In this document: piece by piece, positions 33,569 through 41,460 of the stretch | How the letters are laid out: the number at the start of each line of letters is the position of its first letter | Position numbering within the stretch: position 1 is the first letter of the stretch | Source: Leptolyngbya sp. KIOST-1 | GTDB taxonomy: Bacteria > Cyanobacteriota > Cyanobacteriia > Phormidesmidales > Phormidesmidaceae | Length of the DNA stretch: 64,000 nt | Direction of reading: 5' to 3' | NCBI RefSeq assembly: GCF_000763385.1 | Contig: NZ_JQFA01000002.1 | Span: 2,604,001 to 2,668,000 of the forward strand | The notes under the pieces: generated by a model | What the model was told of the DNA's origin: nothing | The model's database searches: none | The model's input: the letters and a program-made list of their open reading frames with translations, nothing else | Made by a program: the position numbers and the translations under genes

Positions 33569-34564
33569 TTAAGGCGACTGAAGCATGCTGCTGACAGAAT
33601 ACTCCTTATGAATTCTGCGAATAGCTTCGCTTATCAGTTCGGCAACGGATAGAATTTTGAGTTGCTGAACTTCTTCTTGAGGGACTGGAATCGTATTAGT
33701 AACAATTATCTTCTCAAAAAAACCGTTTGAAATGCGATTGATTGCTGGCGGAGAAAAGATAGCGTGGGTAGCACAGGCATAGATCGTACTTGCCCCTGCC
33801 TCTTTGAGGGCGCGGGCACATTCTGTGATTGTGCTCGCCGTATCAATGATGTCGTCAATAATAACTGCCGTCTTACCATTTACTTCACCAATCACATTCA
33901 TAATATCGGCGCAATTGTGGTCCGGGCGACGTTTATCGATAATCGCAAGAGGTGCATCATTGAGGTGTTTGGCAAAGGCTCGGGCGCGAGCTACACCACC
34001 AATATCAGGCGATACAATCACAACGTCATCGATTTCCTTAGTCCGTAGATAGCGATGCAGAACGGGAGCAGCAAAAATGTGATCTACTGGAATGTCAAAG
34101 TAGCCTTGGGTTTGGGCTGAGTGTAAATCCATGGCAAGAATGCGGTGAGCCCCAGCTTGTGTAATTAAATTAGCCGTTAGCTTGGCCGTAATTGACTCGC
34201 GCCCTGCAGTTTTTCGATCGGCTCGAGAATAGCCGTAGTAGGGAATGACAGCGGTAATCTGCCGAGCCGATGCCCGCCGACAAGCATCGATCATGATTAA
34301 GAGTTCGAGCAGGTGATCGTTGACCGGTTGACAGGTGGGCTGCATCAGGTAAACATCACAGCCACGAATGGATTCTTGAAATTGAACATAAATTTCACCA
34401 TCGGCGAAACGCTTGCGCACCATTAACCCTAATTCGCAATGTAGGTATTGGGCCACTTCTTGAGCCAAACCAGGGTTAGCAGAACCAGAGAAAATACGGA
34501 GTCTGCTGGGCAAGTTTCGACTTAACCCCTCAGGTTTTTGAGCCAGAATCACAGGGGAAAGCAT
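33569..34564 (-). CDS. prs: Ribose-phosphate pyrophosphokinase (PRPP synthetase)
   Basis: A 331-residue class I PRPP synthetase that makes PRPP from ribose-5-phosphate and ATP. Clear motifs are RIFSGSANPGLAQEVA near residue 25, FADGEIYVQFQESIRGCDVY, AVIPYYGYSRADRK with the flexible catalytic region, the PRPP-binding loop VIIDDIIDTASTI near residue 230, and RRPDHNC. PRPP feeds purine, pyrimidine, His and Trp synthesis, and here also the neighbouring polyprenyl-phosphate phosphoribosyltransferase. Length and sequence are normal for cyanobacteria, so this is probably the housekeeping gene next to which the accessory cluster lies. Confidence 0.95.
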   Translation of the reverse strand: MLSPVILAQKPEGLSRNLPSRLRIFSGSANPGLAQEVAQYLHCELGLMVRKRFADGEIYVQFQESIRGCDVYLMQPTCQPVNDHLLELLIMIDACRRASARQITAVIPYYGYSRADRKTAGRESITAKLTANLITQAGAHRILAMDLHSAQTQGYFDIPVDHIFAAPVLHRYLRTKEIDDVVIVSPDIGGVARARAFAKHLNDAPLAIIDKRRPDHNCADIMNVIGEVNGKTAVIIDDIIDTASTITECARALKEAGASTIYACATHAIFSPPAINRISNGFFEKIIVTNTIPVPQEEVQQLKILSVAELISEAIRRIHKEYSVSSMLQSP

Positions 34565-34794
34565 GGGGGTTGTTAGGAAGAATTATGTTCTTGGATCTAA
34601 GCTACTCCAGGTAAGCTTGGGGCGGGCGCTCTGGCAGTGGGCTTTACTGAGGGCTCACGTTTTAATAAAGATACCTACCTTTAGGTAGATGGCGATTTGC
34701 TGGAGAAAGGTGCTCTCGTCTTGTATCAGCGACAGTTAGAACTCTTACAAGGACTCAATTGCCTACCATAGGGAAAACACACCAGGCTCACCCC

Positions 34795-35628
34795 ATGACT
34801 GTCGACATTCGTCTTCTTGTGCTCGATATTGATGGCACCCTAGCTGGTGTCTCCAACGAAATCACCGCCCCCGTGCTGGAGGCCATTCGGCAGGTGCAGC
34901 AGCGCGGCATTGCCGTGGCGATCGCCACCGGGCGCATGTACCAGTCGGCCCTGCGGTTTCACCAGCTGGTGGGTTCGGCACTACCCCTGATGGCCTACCA
35001 GGGGGCCTTCATTAAGGATCCCAAAACCCAAACGCTGCACCGGCATACGCCCCTACCCCGCCGGCTGGCGCTGGAAATTTTGGCCTACCTGGCCCCAATG
35101 GAGGCCCGCAATGACCTGTCGATTCACCTGTATATCGACGATCAGCTCCACGTGCGGAGCATTATCGACGACACTGAAGCCTATGCTCAGCGATCGGGCA
35201 TTCGACCGATCGCCGCCGGAGATTTGGCCCTGCTGTTGAGCAACAATGTGGCGATCGAAACCACGAAGCTGCTGACGCTGAGCACCAACATCGACCTACT
35301 CAGCGATATTTTGGCCCACCTGAGCCAGCGCTACCCTACAGAAGACCTGTACCTGACGCGATCGGTGGAATACTTCGTGGAGGCCACCCATCCCCTAGCC
35401 CACAAGGGCGAAGCGGTGCGGTTTTTGGCCGAAGACCTGCTGGATCTCAAGCCTGACCAGGTGATGACCATTGGCGACAACTTCAACGACCTGGAAATGC
35501 TGCGCTACGCCGGCATTGGCGTGGCCATGGGCGATGCTCCGGAGCCGGTTAAACAGGGGGCTGACTGGGTGGCCCCTGGGGTGGATGCGGATGGGGTGGC
35601 GGCGGCGCTGTGGGAATTTCTGCTGTAG
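34795..35628 (+). CDS. Cof-type HAD-IIB sugar-phosphatase-like hydrolase
   Basis: A 277-residue HAD hydrolase with the large IIB cap. Motif I is LLVLDIDGTLAGVSNEITA near residue 6, motif II lies in VAIATGRMYQSA, and motif IV is MTIGDNFNDLEMLRYAGIGV followed by AMGDAPEPVK. HPLAHKGEAVRFL contains the motif III Lys. Members dephosphorylate a range of sugar phosphates and cofactors, so a precise substrate is not given. The ATG at 34795 gives the family N-terminus. The last 80 bp overlap, on the opposite strand, the end of the polysaccharide deacetylase gene. Confidence 0.9.
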   Translation: MTVDIRLLVLDIDGTLAGVSNEITAPVLEAIRQVQQRGIAVAIATGRMYQSALRFHQLVGSALPLMAYQGAFIKDPKTQTLHRHTPLPRRLALEILAYLAPMEARNDLSIHLYIDDQLHVRSIIDDTEAYAQRSGIRPIAAGDLALLLSNNVAIETTKLLTLSTNIDLLSDILAHLSQRYPTEDLYLTRSVEYFVEATHPLAHKGEAVRFLAEDLLDLKPDQVMTIGDNFNDLEMLRYAGIGVAMGDAPEPVKQGADWVAPGVDADGVAAALWEFLL

Positions 35629-36358
35629 CGGTGGGGCCGGTCGCCGCCAAGCTGTCGTAGAGGTCTGAGAGGGTGACCACCCGGTAGCCCTGGCGATCGA
35701 TCAGGCTCAGCAGGGTGGGCAGCGCCTGGGATGTTTGCACACAGCGCTCCAGGGAGCCGCCGTGCATGACAAAAATTGCCCCCGGAAAGATAAACCGGGA
35801 CAGGTACCAGGTGTTGAGGTTGGGGGTACTAAGGGGTCTAAGGGTATCGAAGGGAACCATGGAGGCCAGAGCCACCAGCGACTCGTAACCGGGGGTGAGC
35901 CGAATGTGGTCGACCATGGCCCGGTTATAGAAGCCGCGTCCTGGTCGGTACCAGCGAATCGGCTGCTGGATCAAGTCGGTGATGCGATCGTGGGCCTCTT
36001 GAAAATGGCGGGCAAACTGGACCGGCTGCAAAATGGCAGGGGTGGTGTCTGTGGTGCCGTGGTTGGCAATCTCGTGGCCGCTGGCCAGGATCTCCTGCAG
36101 AATGGTGCTGCCGGGGTTGAGGTGGTCGGTGATCACAAAAAAGGTGGCCCGCACCGGGTGCGCGGCGGTGCGGTTGTAGCGATCGAGGGCAGTGAGAATC
36201 AGCCGGGTGGAGGCATCGTTGCGATCGCCCGGTGTCGGTACATCATCGATGGTGAGGGCCACCATCTGGGCCTGGGTCGGGGCGTAGAACAGCGCATCCG
36301 GAAACATCCGGGCGACCTGGGTGAGCAGCTGCTGCTGGGGAAGAGCCATAGGGAGCAC
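35549..36358 (-). CDS. Polysaccharide deacetylase (NodB-homology) family protein
   Basis: A 269-residue protein of the carbohydrate esterase 4 type. The TIDDVPT motif near residue 37 supplies the catalytic Asp pair, GHEIANHGTTD near residue 92 the zinc His, YRPGRGFYN the later conserved Arg/Pro loop, and FVMHGG the final His. Such enzymes remove N-acetyl groups from chitin, peptidoglycan or exopolysaccharide. No clear signal peptide is seen, although the N-terminus is short. The final ~25 residues (TAPPPPHPHPPQGPPSQPPV) are Pro/His-rich and are encoded antisense to the convergent HAD gene. GTG (36358) or ATG (36349) may be the start. Confidence 0.85.
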   Translation of the reverse strand: MLPMALPQQQLLTQVARMFPDALFYAPTQAQMVALTIDDVPTPGDRNDASTRLILTALDRYNRTAAHPVRATFFVITDHLNPGSTILQEILASGHEIANHGTTDTTPAILQPVQFARHFQEAHDRITDLIQQPIRWYRPGRGFYNRAMVDHIRLTPGYESLVALASMVPFDTLRPLSTPNLNTWYLSRFIFPGAIFVMHGGSLERCVQTSQALPTLLSLIDRQGYRVVTLSDLYDSLAATGPTATAEIPTAPPPPHPHPPQGPPSQPPV

Positions 36359-36442
36359 CCGCCGAGACAGGGGGCTGGGGTGTAGAGTACCAAGCCCAGT
36401 CTACCGCCAGGGGTCTGCCTCGTCGCAGACTTGCCTGGCTGA

Positions 36443-37354
36443 CTACCGGCTGGTCGGATCGAGGCTATCCCGCAGGCGATCGCCCAGGGTATTGATACAC
36501 AGCACCGTCAAAAAAATCGCCAGGCCCGGAGCCAGCACCAGGTAAGGGGCGCTCTCGATGTAGTTCTGGGCATCGAACAGCATCCGCCCCCAGGTGGGCA
36601 CATCGGGGGGAAAGCCCACCCCCAAAAAGCTCAGGGTCGATTCGGCCAGCAGGGCGTTGCCCACTCCCAGGGTGGCCGCCACAATCACCGGCCCCAAAAT
36701 GTTGGGCAGCAGATGGGTTTTGACAATGCCCCAGGGCCGCGCCCCCAGGGCCACCGCCGCCTGGACAAAGGTGCGCTGCTTCAGGCTCAAAAATCCGGCC
36801 CGCACCAGGCGGGCCACGGGCATCCAGCTCAGGCCGCCGATCACCCACACGATCAGCCAAAAGATACCCTGCTCTGGCCCCAGGGCACGGCGCACCGGGT
36901 CCCCCAACAGGTAGACCACCAGCAGCACCAGGGGCAGCTGGGGCAGGGCCAAAAACAGGTCGGTGAGGCGCATCAGGAGGCTGTCCAGCCAGCCGCCGTA
37001 GAACCCGGCCAGCACGCCAATGCCCACCCCCAGGCTGAGGCCCACCAGAGTGGCGGTCAGCCCTACCGCCAGGGAAATGCGCCCCCCCACCAGCAGCCGG
37101 GCCAGCTGGTCCTGGCCCAGATCATTGGTGCCCAGGGGGTGTGCCAGGCCCGGCGGGCGCAGGGCGCGGCCAAAGTCGATGGCGCTGGGAGACCCCTGGT
37201 AGAGCAGCGGACCAGCGGTGACAGCCAGCAGCAGCAGGCCCAGGGCCACCAGGGCCAGCCGGGCGGTGCGATCGCCCCATAGCCGTCGCCAGGCGCGATC
37301 GGCTCGGCCACCGGGATCGATGGGCCGAGTCGCCAGCTCAACGTTAGTGGCCAT
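36443..37354 (-). CDS. Peptide/nickel-type ABC transporter permease, DppC-like
   Basis: About 303 residues. The N-terminal anchor (LALVALGLLLLAVTAGPLLY) and the 'HPLGTNDLGQDQLARLLVGGRISL' region are typical of DppC/OppC proteins; the EAA loop is AAVALGARPWGIVKTHLLPN. It pairs with the DppB-like permease, whose gene overlaps it by 11 bp. The ATG at 37354 (MATNVELATRPIDPGG) is preferred; the longer frame runs into dppB and is unlikely. No binding protein or ATPase is encoded nearby. Confidence 0.88.
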   Translation of the reverse strand: MATNVELATRPIDPGGRADRAWRRLWGDRTARLALVALGLLLLAVTAGPLLYQGSPSAIDFGRALRPPGLAHPLGTNDLGQDQLARLLVGGRISLAVGLTATLVGLSLGVGIGVLAGFYGGWLDSLLMRLTDLFLALPQLPLVLLVVYLLGDPVRRALGPEQGIFWLIVWVIGGLSWMPVARLVRAGFLSLKQRTFVQAAVALGARPWGIVKTHLLPNILGPVIVAATLGVGNALLAESTLSFLGVGFPPDVPTWGRMLFDAQNYIESAPYLVLAPGLAIFLTVLCINTLGDRLRDSLDPTSR

Positions 37355-38306
37355 AGCGCAGCCTGGGATCAATGACGACGTAGAGCAGATCCGCCACCAG
37401 GTTAAAGGCCACCACCAGCACCCCATAAATAAAGGCAATCCCCATGACGACTGGGGTATCGCTGCGGTAGATAGACTCAATCAGCAGCGCCCCAATCCCC
37501 GGCACCCGAAATACCTGCTCGGTCACCAGCGCCCCGGTAAAAATGGTGGGAATATCCAGCGCCACCAGCGTGACAACGGGAATCAGCGCGTTGCGCAGCA
37601 TGTGCAGGGTGACGATACGCCAGCGCCCCAGTCCCTTGGCCCGTGCGGTTTTTACATAGTGCTGAGGAATTTCTTCCAGCATGGCGGCCCGCACAAACCG
37701 CAGCAGCACCGCCGTTTGAAACAGCACCAGCGTGGCAATGGGCATGATCGACTGCCGCAGCCACTGCCCCAGACTGCCCAGGTCCCTCACCACCAGAGTG
37801 TTGTCGTAGATAAAAGGCAGCCAGCCCAACCGCACGCTCAGCACAATAATCAGCACCAGGCCCGAAAAAAATGGCGGGGTTGAGAACCCCATGAACGCTA
37901 CGGTGGTAATCGCCCGATCCACCCAGGTGTTTTGCCGCAGAGCCGCCACAATGCCCAGGGGCAGGGCCAGGGCCACGCTCAGCAGGTAGGCCACCCCAAT
38001 GATCCAGAGGGTGACGGGCAGGCGCTGGGCAATCAGGTCTACTACCGGCAGGCGACTGGTAAAGGAGTAGCCCAGGTTGCCGGTAAACAGCGCCGCCGTC
38101 CACTTTAAGTAACGGATATGAATAGGCTGATCGAGACCGAGCGATCGCACAATGTTCTCCCGCACCTCCGGCGTAATGGCCGGGTTGGTGGCGAGATCCC
38201 CCAGGGGGTTGCTGGGCGACAGCGCCAAAATAACGAAAATCACCGCGCTAATCGCCACCAGGGTGGGAATGGCCATCAGCAGACGCCTGAGCAAGTAGCC
38301 GAGCAT
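37344..38306 (-). CDS. Peptide/nickel-type ABC transporter permease, DppB-like
   Basis: A 320-residue DppB/OppB-family permease. The N-terminus MLGYLLRRLLMAIPTLVAISAVIF is a first membrane helix typical of the family. GDLATNPAITPEVRENIVRSLGLDQPIHIRY is the conserved outer segment, and the EAA loop is YVKTARAKGLGRWRIVTLHML near residue 220. With DppC it would import peptides, nickel or other small solutes. The substrate cannot be deduced, since the binding protein and both ATPases are elsewhere. Confidence 0.9.
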   Translation of the reverse strand: MLGYLLRRLLMAIPTLVAISAVIFVILALSPSNPLGDLATNPAITPEVRENIVRSLGLDQPIHIRYLKWTAALFTGNLGYSFTSRLPVVDLIAQRLPVTLWIIGVAYLLSVALALPLGIVAALRQNTWVDRAITTVAFMGFSTPPFFSGLVLIIVLSVRLGWLPFIYDNTLVVRDLGSLGQWLRQSIMPIATLVLFQTAVLLRFVRAAMLEEIPQHYVKTARAKGLGRWRIVTLHMLRNALIPVVTLVALDIPTIFTGALVTEQVFRVPGIGALLIESIYRSDTPVVMGIAFIYGVLVVAFNLVADLLYVVIDPRLRYGH

Positions 38307-38731
38307 GGTAGGGAGAGAGCGGGAAAGGATCCGTAGGGGCTATTATCAATCAACCTTGGCTGACATATCCATGAGCGGTCACCGCCCCTGGCCTGGTTTG
38401 GAGCTGACAGTTAAGGGGGTTTGGCCAGAATCGATGCCACTAGATTATCGCTAGTTTAGCGGGGCTGTTCCCCTGTGCACAGCCTTAGCGCCGTGGGAGT
38501 CGTTAGTTTGGCAGGGTAACCGTCTCGGGTGACCGATCAGGACACTGACCAAAGGGAAAACTTCAGTCCTATGGAGTGTTGGCAATTGCTGACACTCTTT
38601 TTAGGCTGAAATAAGCGAACTTCGGTCAGTTGGCTGATCTGGGCTATTCGATTGGCAATGGTGTGGGTTGGGCTGGCCATTGGCGCTTGGGCGATCGCCC
38701 GAACGTCAGACAAAGGGCGAGGAGATCCAGT

Positions 38732-39289
38732 ATGAGAACGTGGAATCAGTTATTTGGCCTCATGAGTTTTGTAGCAGCGGCGGGGCTTGCGCCTTATGCC
38801 ATTGGGGGGCTGCTGCTGCAAGACTATCCCCACGCCTCAGCATCCTCCTTTTTTAACTCTCCCGCGGTTCTTGCCGACTCAACCAGAGCCGCTGAAGAAG
38901 TGGTTTGGTTAGAGATCAGCCTCAGCCAGCGTCGGGTAACGCTATACGAGGGTACTAAGCGGATCGAGCAGTACCCGATTGGCATCGGCAGAGCTGGGTG
39001 GGAAACCCCCGTCGGCACCTTCCGAGTGCGCCAGATGCAGGAAGATCCTATCTGGATACATCCCTTCACCGACGAGCGAATTCCGAACCATGACTCACGC
39101 AATCCACTGGGCACCCGGTGGATTGGATTTTGGACGGACGGTCACATGTGGGTCGGCCTCCACGGCACCTCTGACCCCTCGTCCATCGGCACGGCGGCGT
39201 CCCACGGCTGCATTCGTATGCACAATGCCGACGTAGAAGCCTTGTTTGGCCGCATTGAAATGGGCACACCGGTAAGAGTTGTGCCCTAG
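38732..39289 (+). CDS. L,D-transpeptidase (YkuD domain), copy 1
   Basis: A 185-residue secreted YkuD-domain protein. The N-terminal hydrophobic stretch (LFGLMSFVAAAGLAPYAIGG) is a signal or anchor. The catalytic domain has ISLSQRRVTLYEGTKRIEQY, GWETPVGTFRVRQMQEDPIW, and the catalytic His and Cys in LHGTSDPSSIGTAASHGCIR. L,D-transpeptidases cross-link peptidoglycan (3-3 links) or attach proteins to it. The ATG at 38732 is preceded by GGCGAGGAGATCC; longer in-frame N-termini are unlikely. A paralog, facing the other way, lies 840 bp further on, with a repeat protein between. Confidence 0.9.
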   Translation: MRTWNQLFGLMSFVAAAGLAPYAIGGLLLQDYPHASASSFFNSPAVLADSTRAAEEVVWLEISLSQRRVTLYEGTKRIEQYPIGIGRAGWETPVGTFRVRQMQEDPIWIHPFTDERIPNHDSRNPLGTRWIGFWTDGHMWVGLHGTSDPSSIGTAASHGCIRMHNADVEALFGRIEMGTPVRVVP

Positions 39290-39487
39290 GACTCATCAAG
39301 CACAGCCGACCTGCGGATGTTCTCTGGTCAGGTAAGCCCCTGCAAAAATTCGGCGTTACGGCGGGAAGGTGTCGTTCCAGACCGCAACGCTGAACCTGTA
39401 TAGACTGCGTTAACCGCAAAAGCTGGTGTTGCCTGCTTCTGCCGCTCGTTGGGGCTCAATTCTGCAAGCTAAGCCCCAACTTTTCCA

Positions 39488-39979
39488 TTACCACAGGGCA
39501 CGAACGCCGTTGTCGCCGTTGTCGTCGGCCTCAAACTGAGCGTCATCGTCAAACTGATCTTGCTGCTGTTGAATGGTGCCGGGCTGCTGCTGACCTGCGC
39601 CGGGGGTGGCGGGCTGCTGCTGTTGGATGGTGCCGGGCTGCTGCTGACCTGCGCCGGGGGTGGCGGGCTGCTGCTGTTGGATGGTACCGGGCTGCTGCTG
39701 ACCTGCGCCGGGGGTGGCGGGCTGCTGCTGTTGGATGGTACCGGGCTGCTGTTGACCAGTGCCAGGGGTGGCGGGCTGCTGCTGTTGAACGGTGCCAGTG
39801 GTACCGGGCTGCTGTTGCTGACCCGCGCCAGTGGTACCGGGTTGCTGCTGAGTGGTGCCGGGGGCTTGTTCACCACCACCAACTTGAGCCGTTACACTGG
39901 GCATACCCACCAGCACCCCGGTTACCAAAGCTCCAGCTAAACCAGTTAGGGCCAAAGTAATACGATTTTGAGCGTTCAT
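39488..39979 (-). CDS. Secreted Q/P/G/T-rich repeat protein
   Basis: About 163 residues from the ATG at 39979 (MNAQNRITLALTGLAGALVT). An N-terminal signal peptide ends near SVTAQ. The body is low complexity: a degenerate N-terminal part and then an 18-residue unit, GAGQQQPGTIQQQQPATP or close variants, about four times. The C-terminus is acidic (DQFDDDAQFEADDNGDNG). Nothing suggests an enzyme. A disordered, secreted or wall-associated linker is plausible, and its place between two L,D-transpeptidase genes suggests a cell-wall role. An upstream in-frame start at 40015 is possible. Confidence 0.65.
   Translation of the reverse strand: MNAQNRITLALTGLAGALVTGVLVGMPSVTAQVGGGEQAPGTTQQQPGTTGAGQQQQPGTTGTVQQQQPATPGTGQQQPGTIQQQQPATPGAGQQQPGTIQQQQPATPGAGQQQPGTIQQQQPATPGAGQQQPGTIQQQQDQFDDDAQFEADDNGDNGVRALW
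39575..39790 (+). repeat. 54-bp tandem repeat inside the Q/P/G/T-rich gene
   Basis: The unit begins GGTGCCGGGCTGCTGCTGAC and recurs every 54 bp at 39575, 39629, 39683 and 39737, with a few base changes in the last copy. Since 54 bp is 18 codons, copy-number change would lengthen or shorten the protein without a frameshift. Confidence 0.85.
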
Positions 39980-40128
39980 AAAATACCTCTTCAAAGCGAT
40001 TTCAACGTGGCTCATTTAAGAGCGTTAGTTCAAAGCTTAAAGAGGCTCATGCTGGACCTTATCTGTCGTTGGTTTAGCATTAGCTGAGATTTTCTACTAC
40101 CTGAATGAGGTCAGCGCACTCAAACTAA

Positions 40129-40776
40129 CTACGGCAGCACCGTGACTGGGGTGCCAAGTCTGACTTGCCGGTACAGGTCCTCCAGGTCAGCCCTGTGCAT
40201 ATGAAGACATCCGTGGGAGGAGTTTCTGCCTACCGTTGCGGGGTTACGAGTGCCATGAAACCCAATCCAGTTGTTGCCGTCGGTCCAAAAACCAATCCAT
40301 CGCGTTCCCAGGGGATTGCGGGCATCACCCCCGGGAATTCGTTGTCCATTAAATGGACTGATCCAAGTGGGGTGCTCGCGCATCTGGCGCACTCGAAAGG
40401 TGCCAGTCGGCGTTTCCCAACCGACTCGACCGATCCCAACGGGATAGCGGCTGGCAACGGTTGCACCCTGGTAGACTAAGACTTCGCGACGCCGCAGGTG
40501 AATTTCTAACCGCACATTCTCTGGTGCTGGAGCAAAGGCCTGGGTAGATTCAGCCGGGGGGGCAATGGTGGTCTCGGCGGTGAGAGATTGGCTGCTTTCG
40601 CCCAGCAATGCGGCGGTCTGCGGCAGCAGGGCAGAGAACTCCCGTGTCACCTCTGATGCAGGGGCAGTATTCCCAGCAGCGTTGGGCCAGTAACTGGAGC
40701 GGGCCTGATGGGCAGCAGGCACGGTTAAACTCAGCACCAGAGCCAGTCCGGTGAGATTAATGAAGCGGTTTAGCAT
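40129..40776 (-). CDS. L,D-transpeptidase (YkuD domain), copy 2
   Basis: A 215-residue protein closely related to the copy at 38.7 kb. It has a signal-peptide-like N-terminus (LTGLALVLSLTVPAAHQA), a spacer of about 80 residues, then the YkuD domain: LEIHLRRREVLVYQGATVAS, GWETPTGTFRVRQMREHPTW, and FHGTRNPATVGRNSSHGCLH with the catalytic His and Cys. The longer spacer may place the domain further from the membrane. The paralogs point at each other with the repeat protein between them, which suggests an inverted duplication or a small functional cluster. Confidence 0.9.
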   Translation of the reverse strand: MLNRFINLTGLALVLSLTVPAAHQARSSYWPNAAGNTAPASEVTREFSALLPQTAALLGESSQSLTAETTIAPPAESTQAFAPAPENVRLEIHLRRREVLVYQGATVASRYPVGIGRVGWETPTGTFRVRQMREHPTWISPFNGQRIPGGDARNPLGTRWIGFWTDGNNWIGFHGTRNPATVGRNSSHGCLHMHRADLEDLYRQVRLGTPVTVLP

Positions 40777-41460
40777 GGGAGTCTAAATTGCGATCGCGCA
40801 AAAAATACAGGTAATAAATGTTGCAAGCCTTCCACAAACCTGAAAACATCCTGTTTCCAACCGTGGCTGGGCCAACAGAGCAAGCCAGAACGTCTTGAAT
40901 CAGCGGAGTGACGGCGAAAGGAATACAAAAATGCGAAAGTTACCTCTTGCTCAAGAGAGATTCTACCCAAAATGTTAGGCATAGATAACATTGGGATGAT
41001 TTTATTTTCTTGGCGACTTTGGACGCTACGTTTGGCGTTCAAGCTGTCAGCAATTGGATCCATTTTTTTAGTCAGCCCAAACTGTGAAAAACAGCAGGTT
41101 GCAATACCCATAAATTTGCAGGCAGATCCCTCGTTAGCTGCCAAAAACTCCACATCCACTCCGGCGATCGCAGAGCTAAGGGGCAAAGTAAGGTGGAAAA
41201 CCGCTCTAAAAATGACCAAGGGCAGAAATGCAGATCCCGACAAAATTTTCTTTCGGGTCAATACCCTATTTTGGGAAATCGTCAGATAACCCCAGGGTTT
41301 CACCCACTTACTTTTAGAGGTTCGTCAGTAATCGGGTTTAGAGTTTCGCCAGCGCTACGGCTTTCGCGAGCCTTTGCGGTTTCCGGTTTGCGCGTCAGCC
41401 CCCCCCGGTTCGGTAGCCTGCACCACCACGCGCCCCAAGGACATCTGGTGGAATCTTGTT
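40777..41460. other. Long intergenic region without a supported gene
   Basis: About 680 bp. Frames are open on both strands (for instance 40972-41289 plus, 40770-41303 minus), but the translations lack any recognisable motif and overlap each other. The first half is AT-rich relative to the flanks. It probably includes the promoters of the transpeptidase and of the DUF1989-GcvT gene. Confidence 0.5.

Noticed and set aside
40972-41289. Possible gene in the gap before the DUF1989-GcvT gene
   Set aside because: The frame has no known motif, an odd composition, and overlaps an equally long antisense frame.
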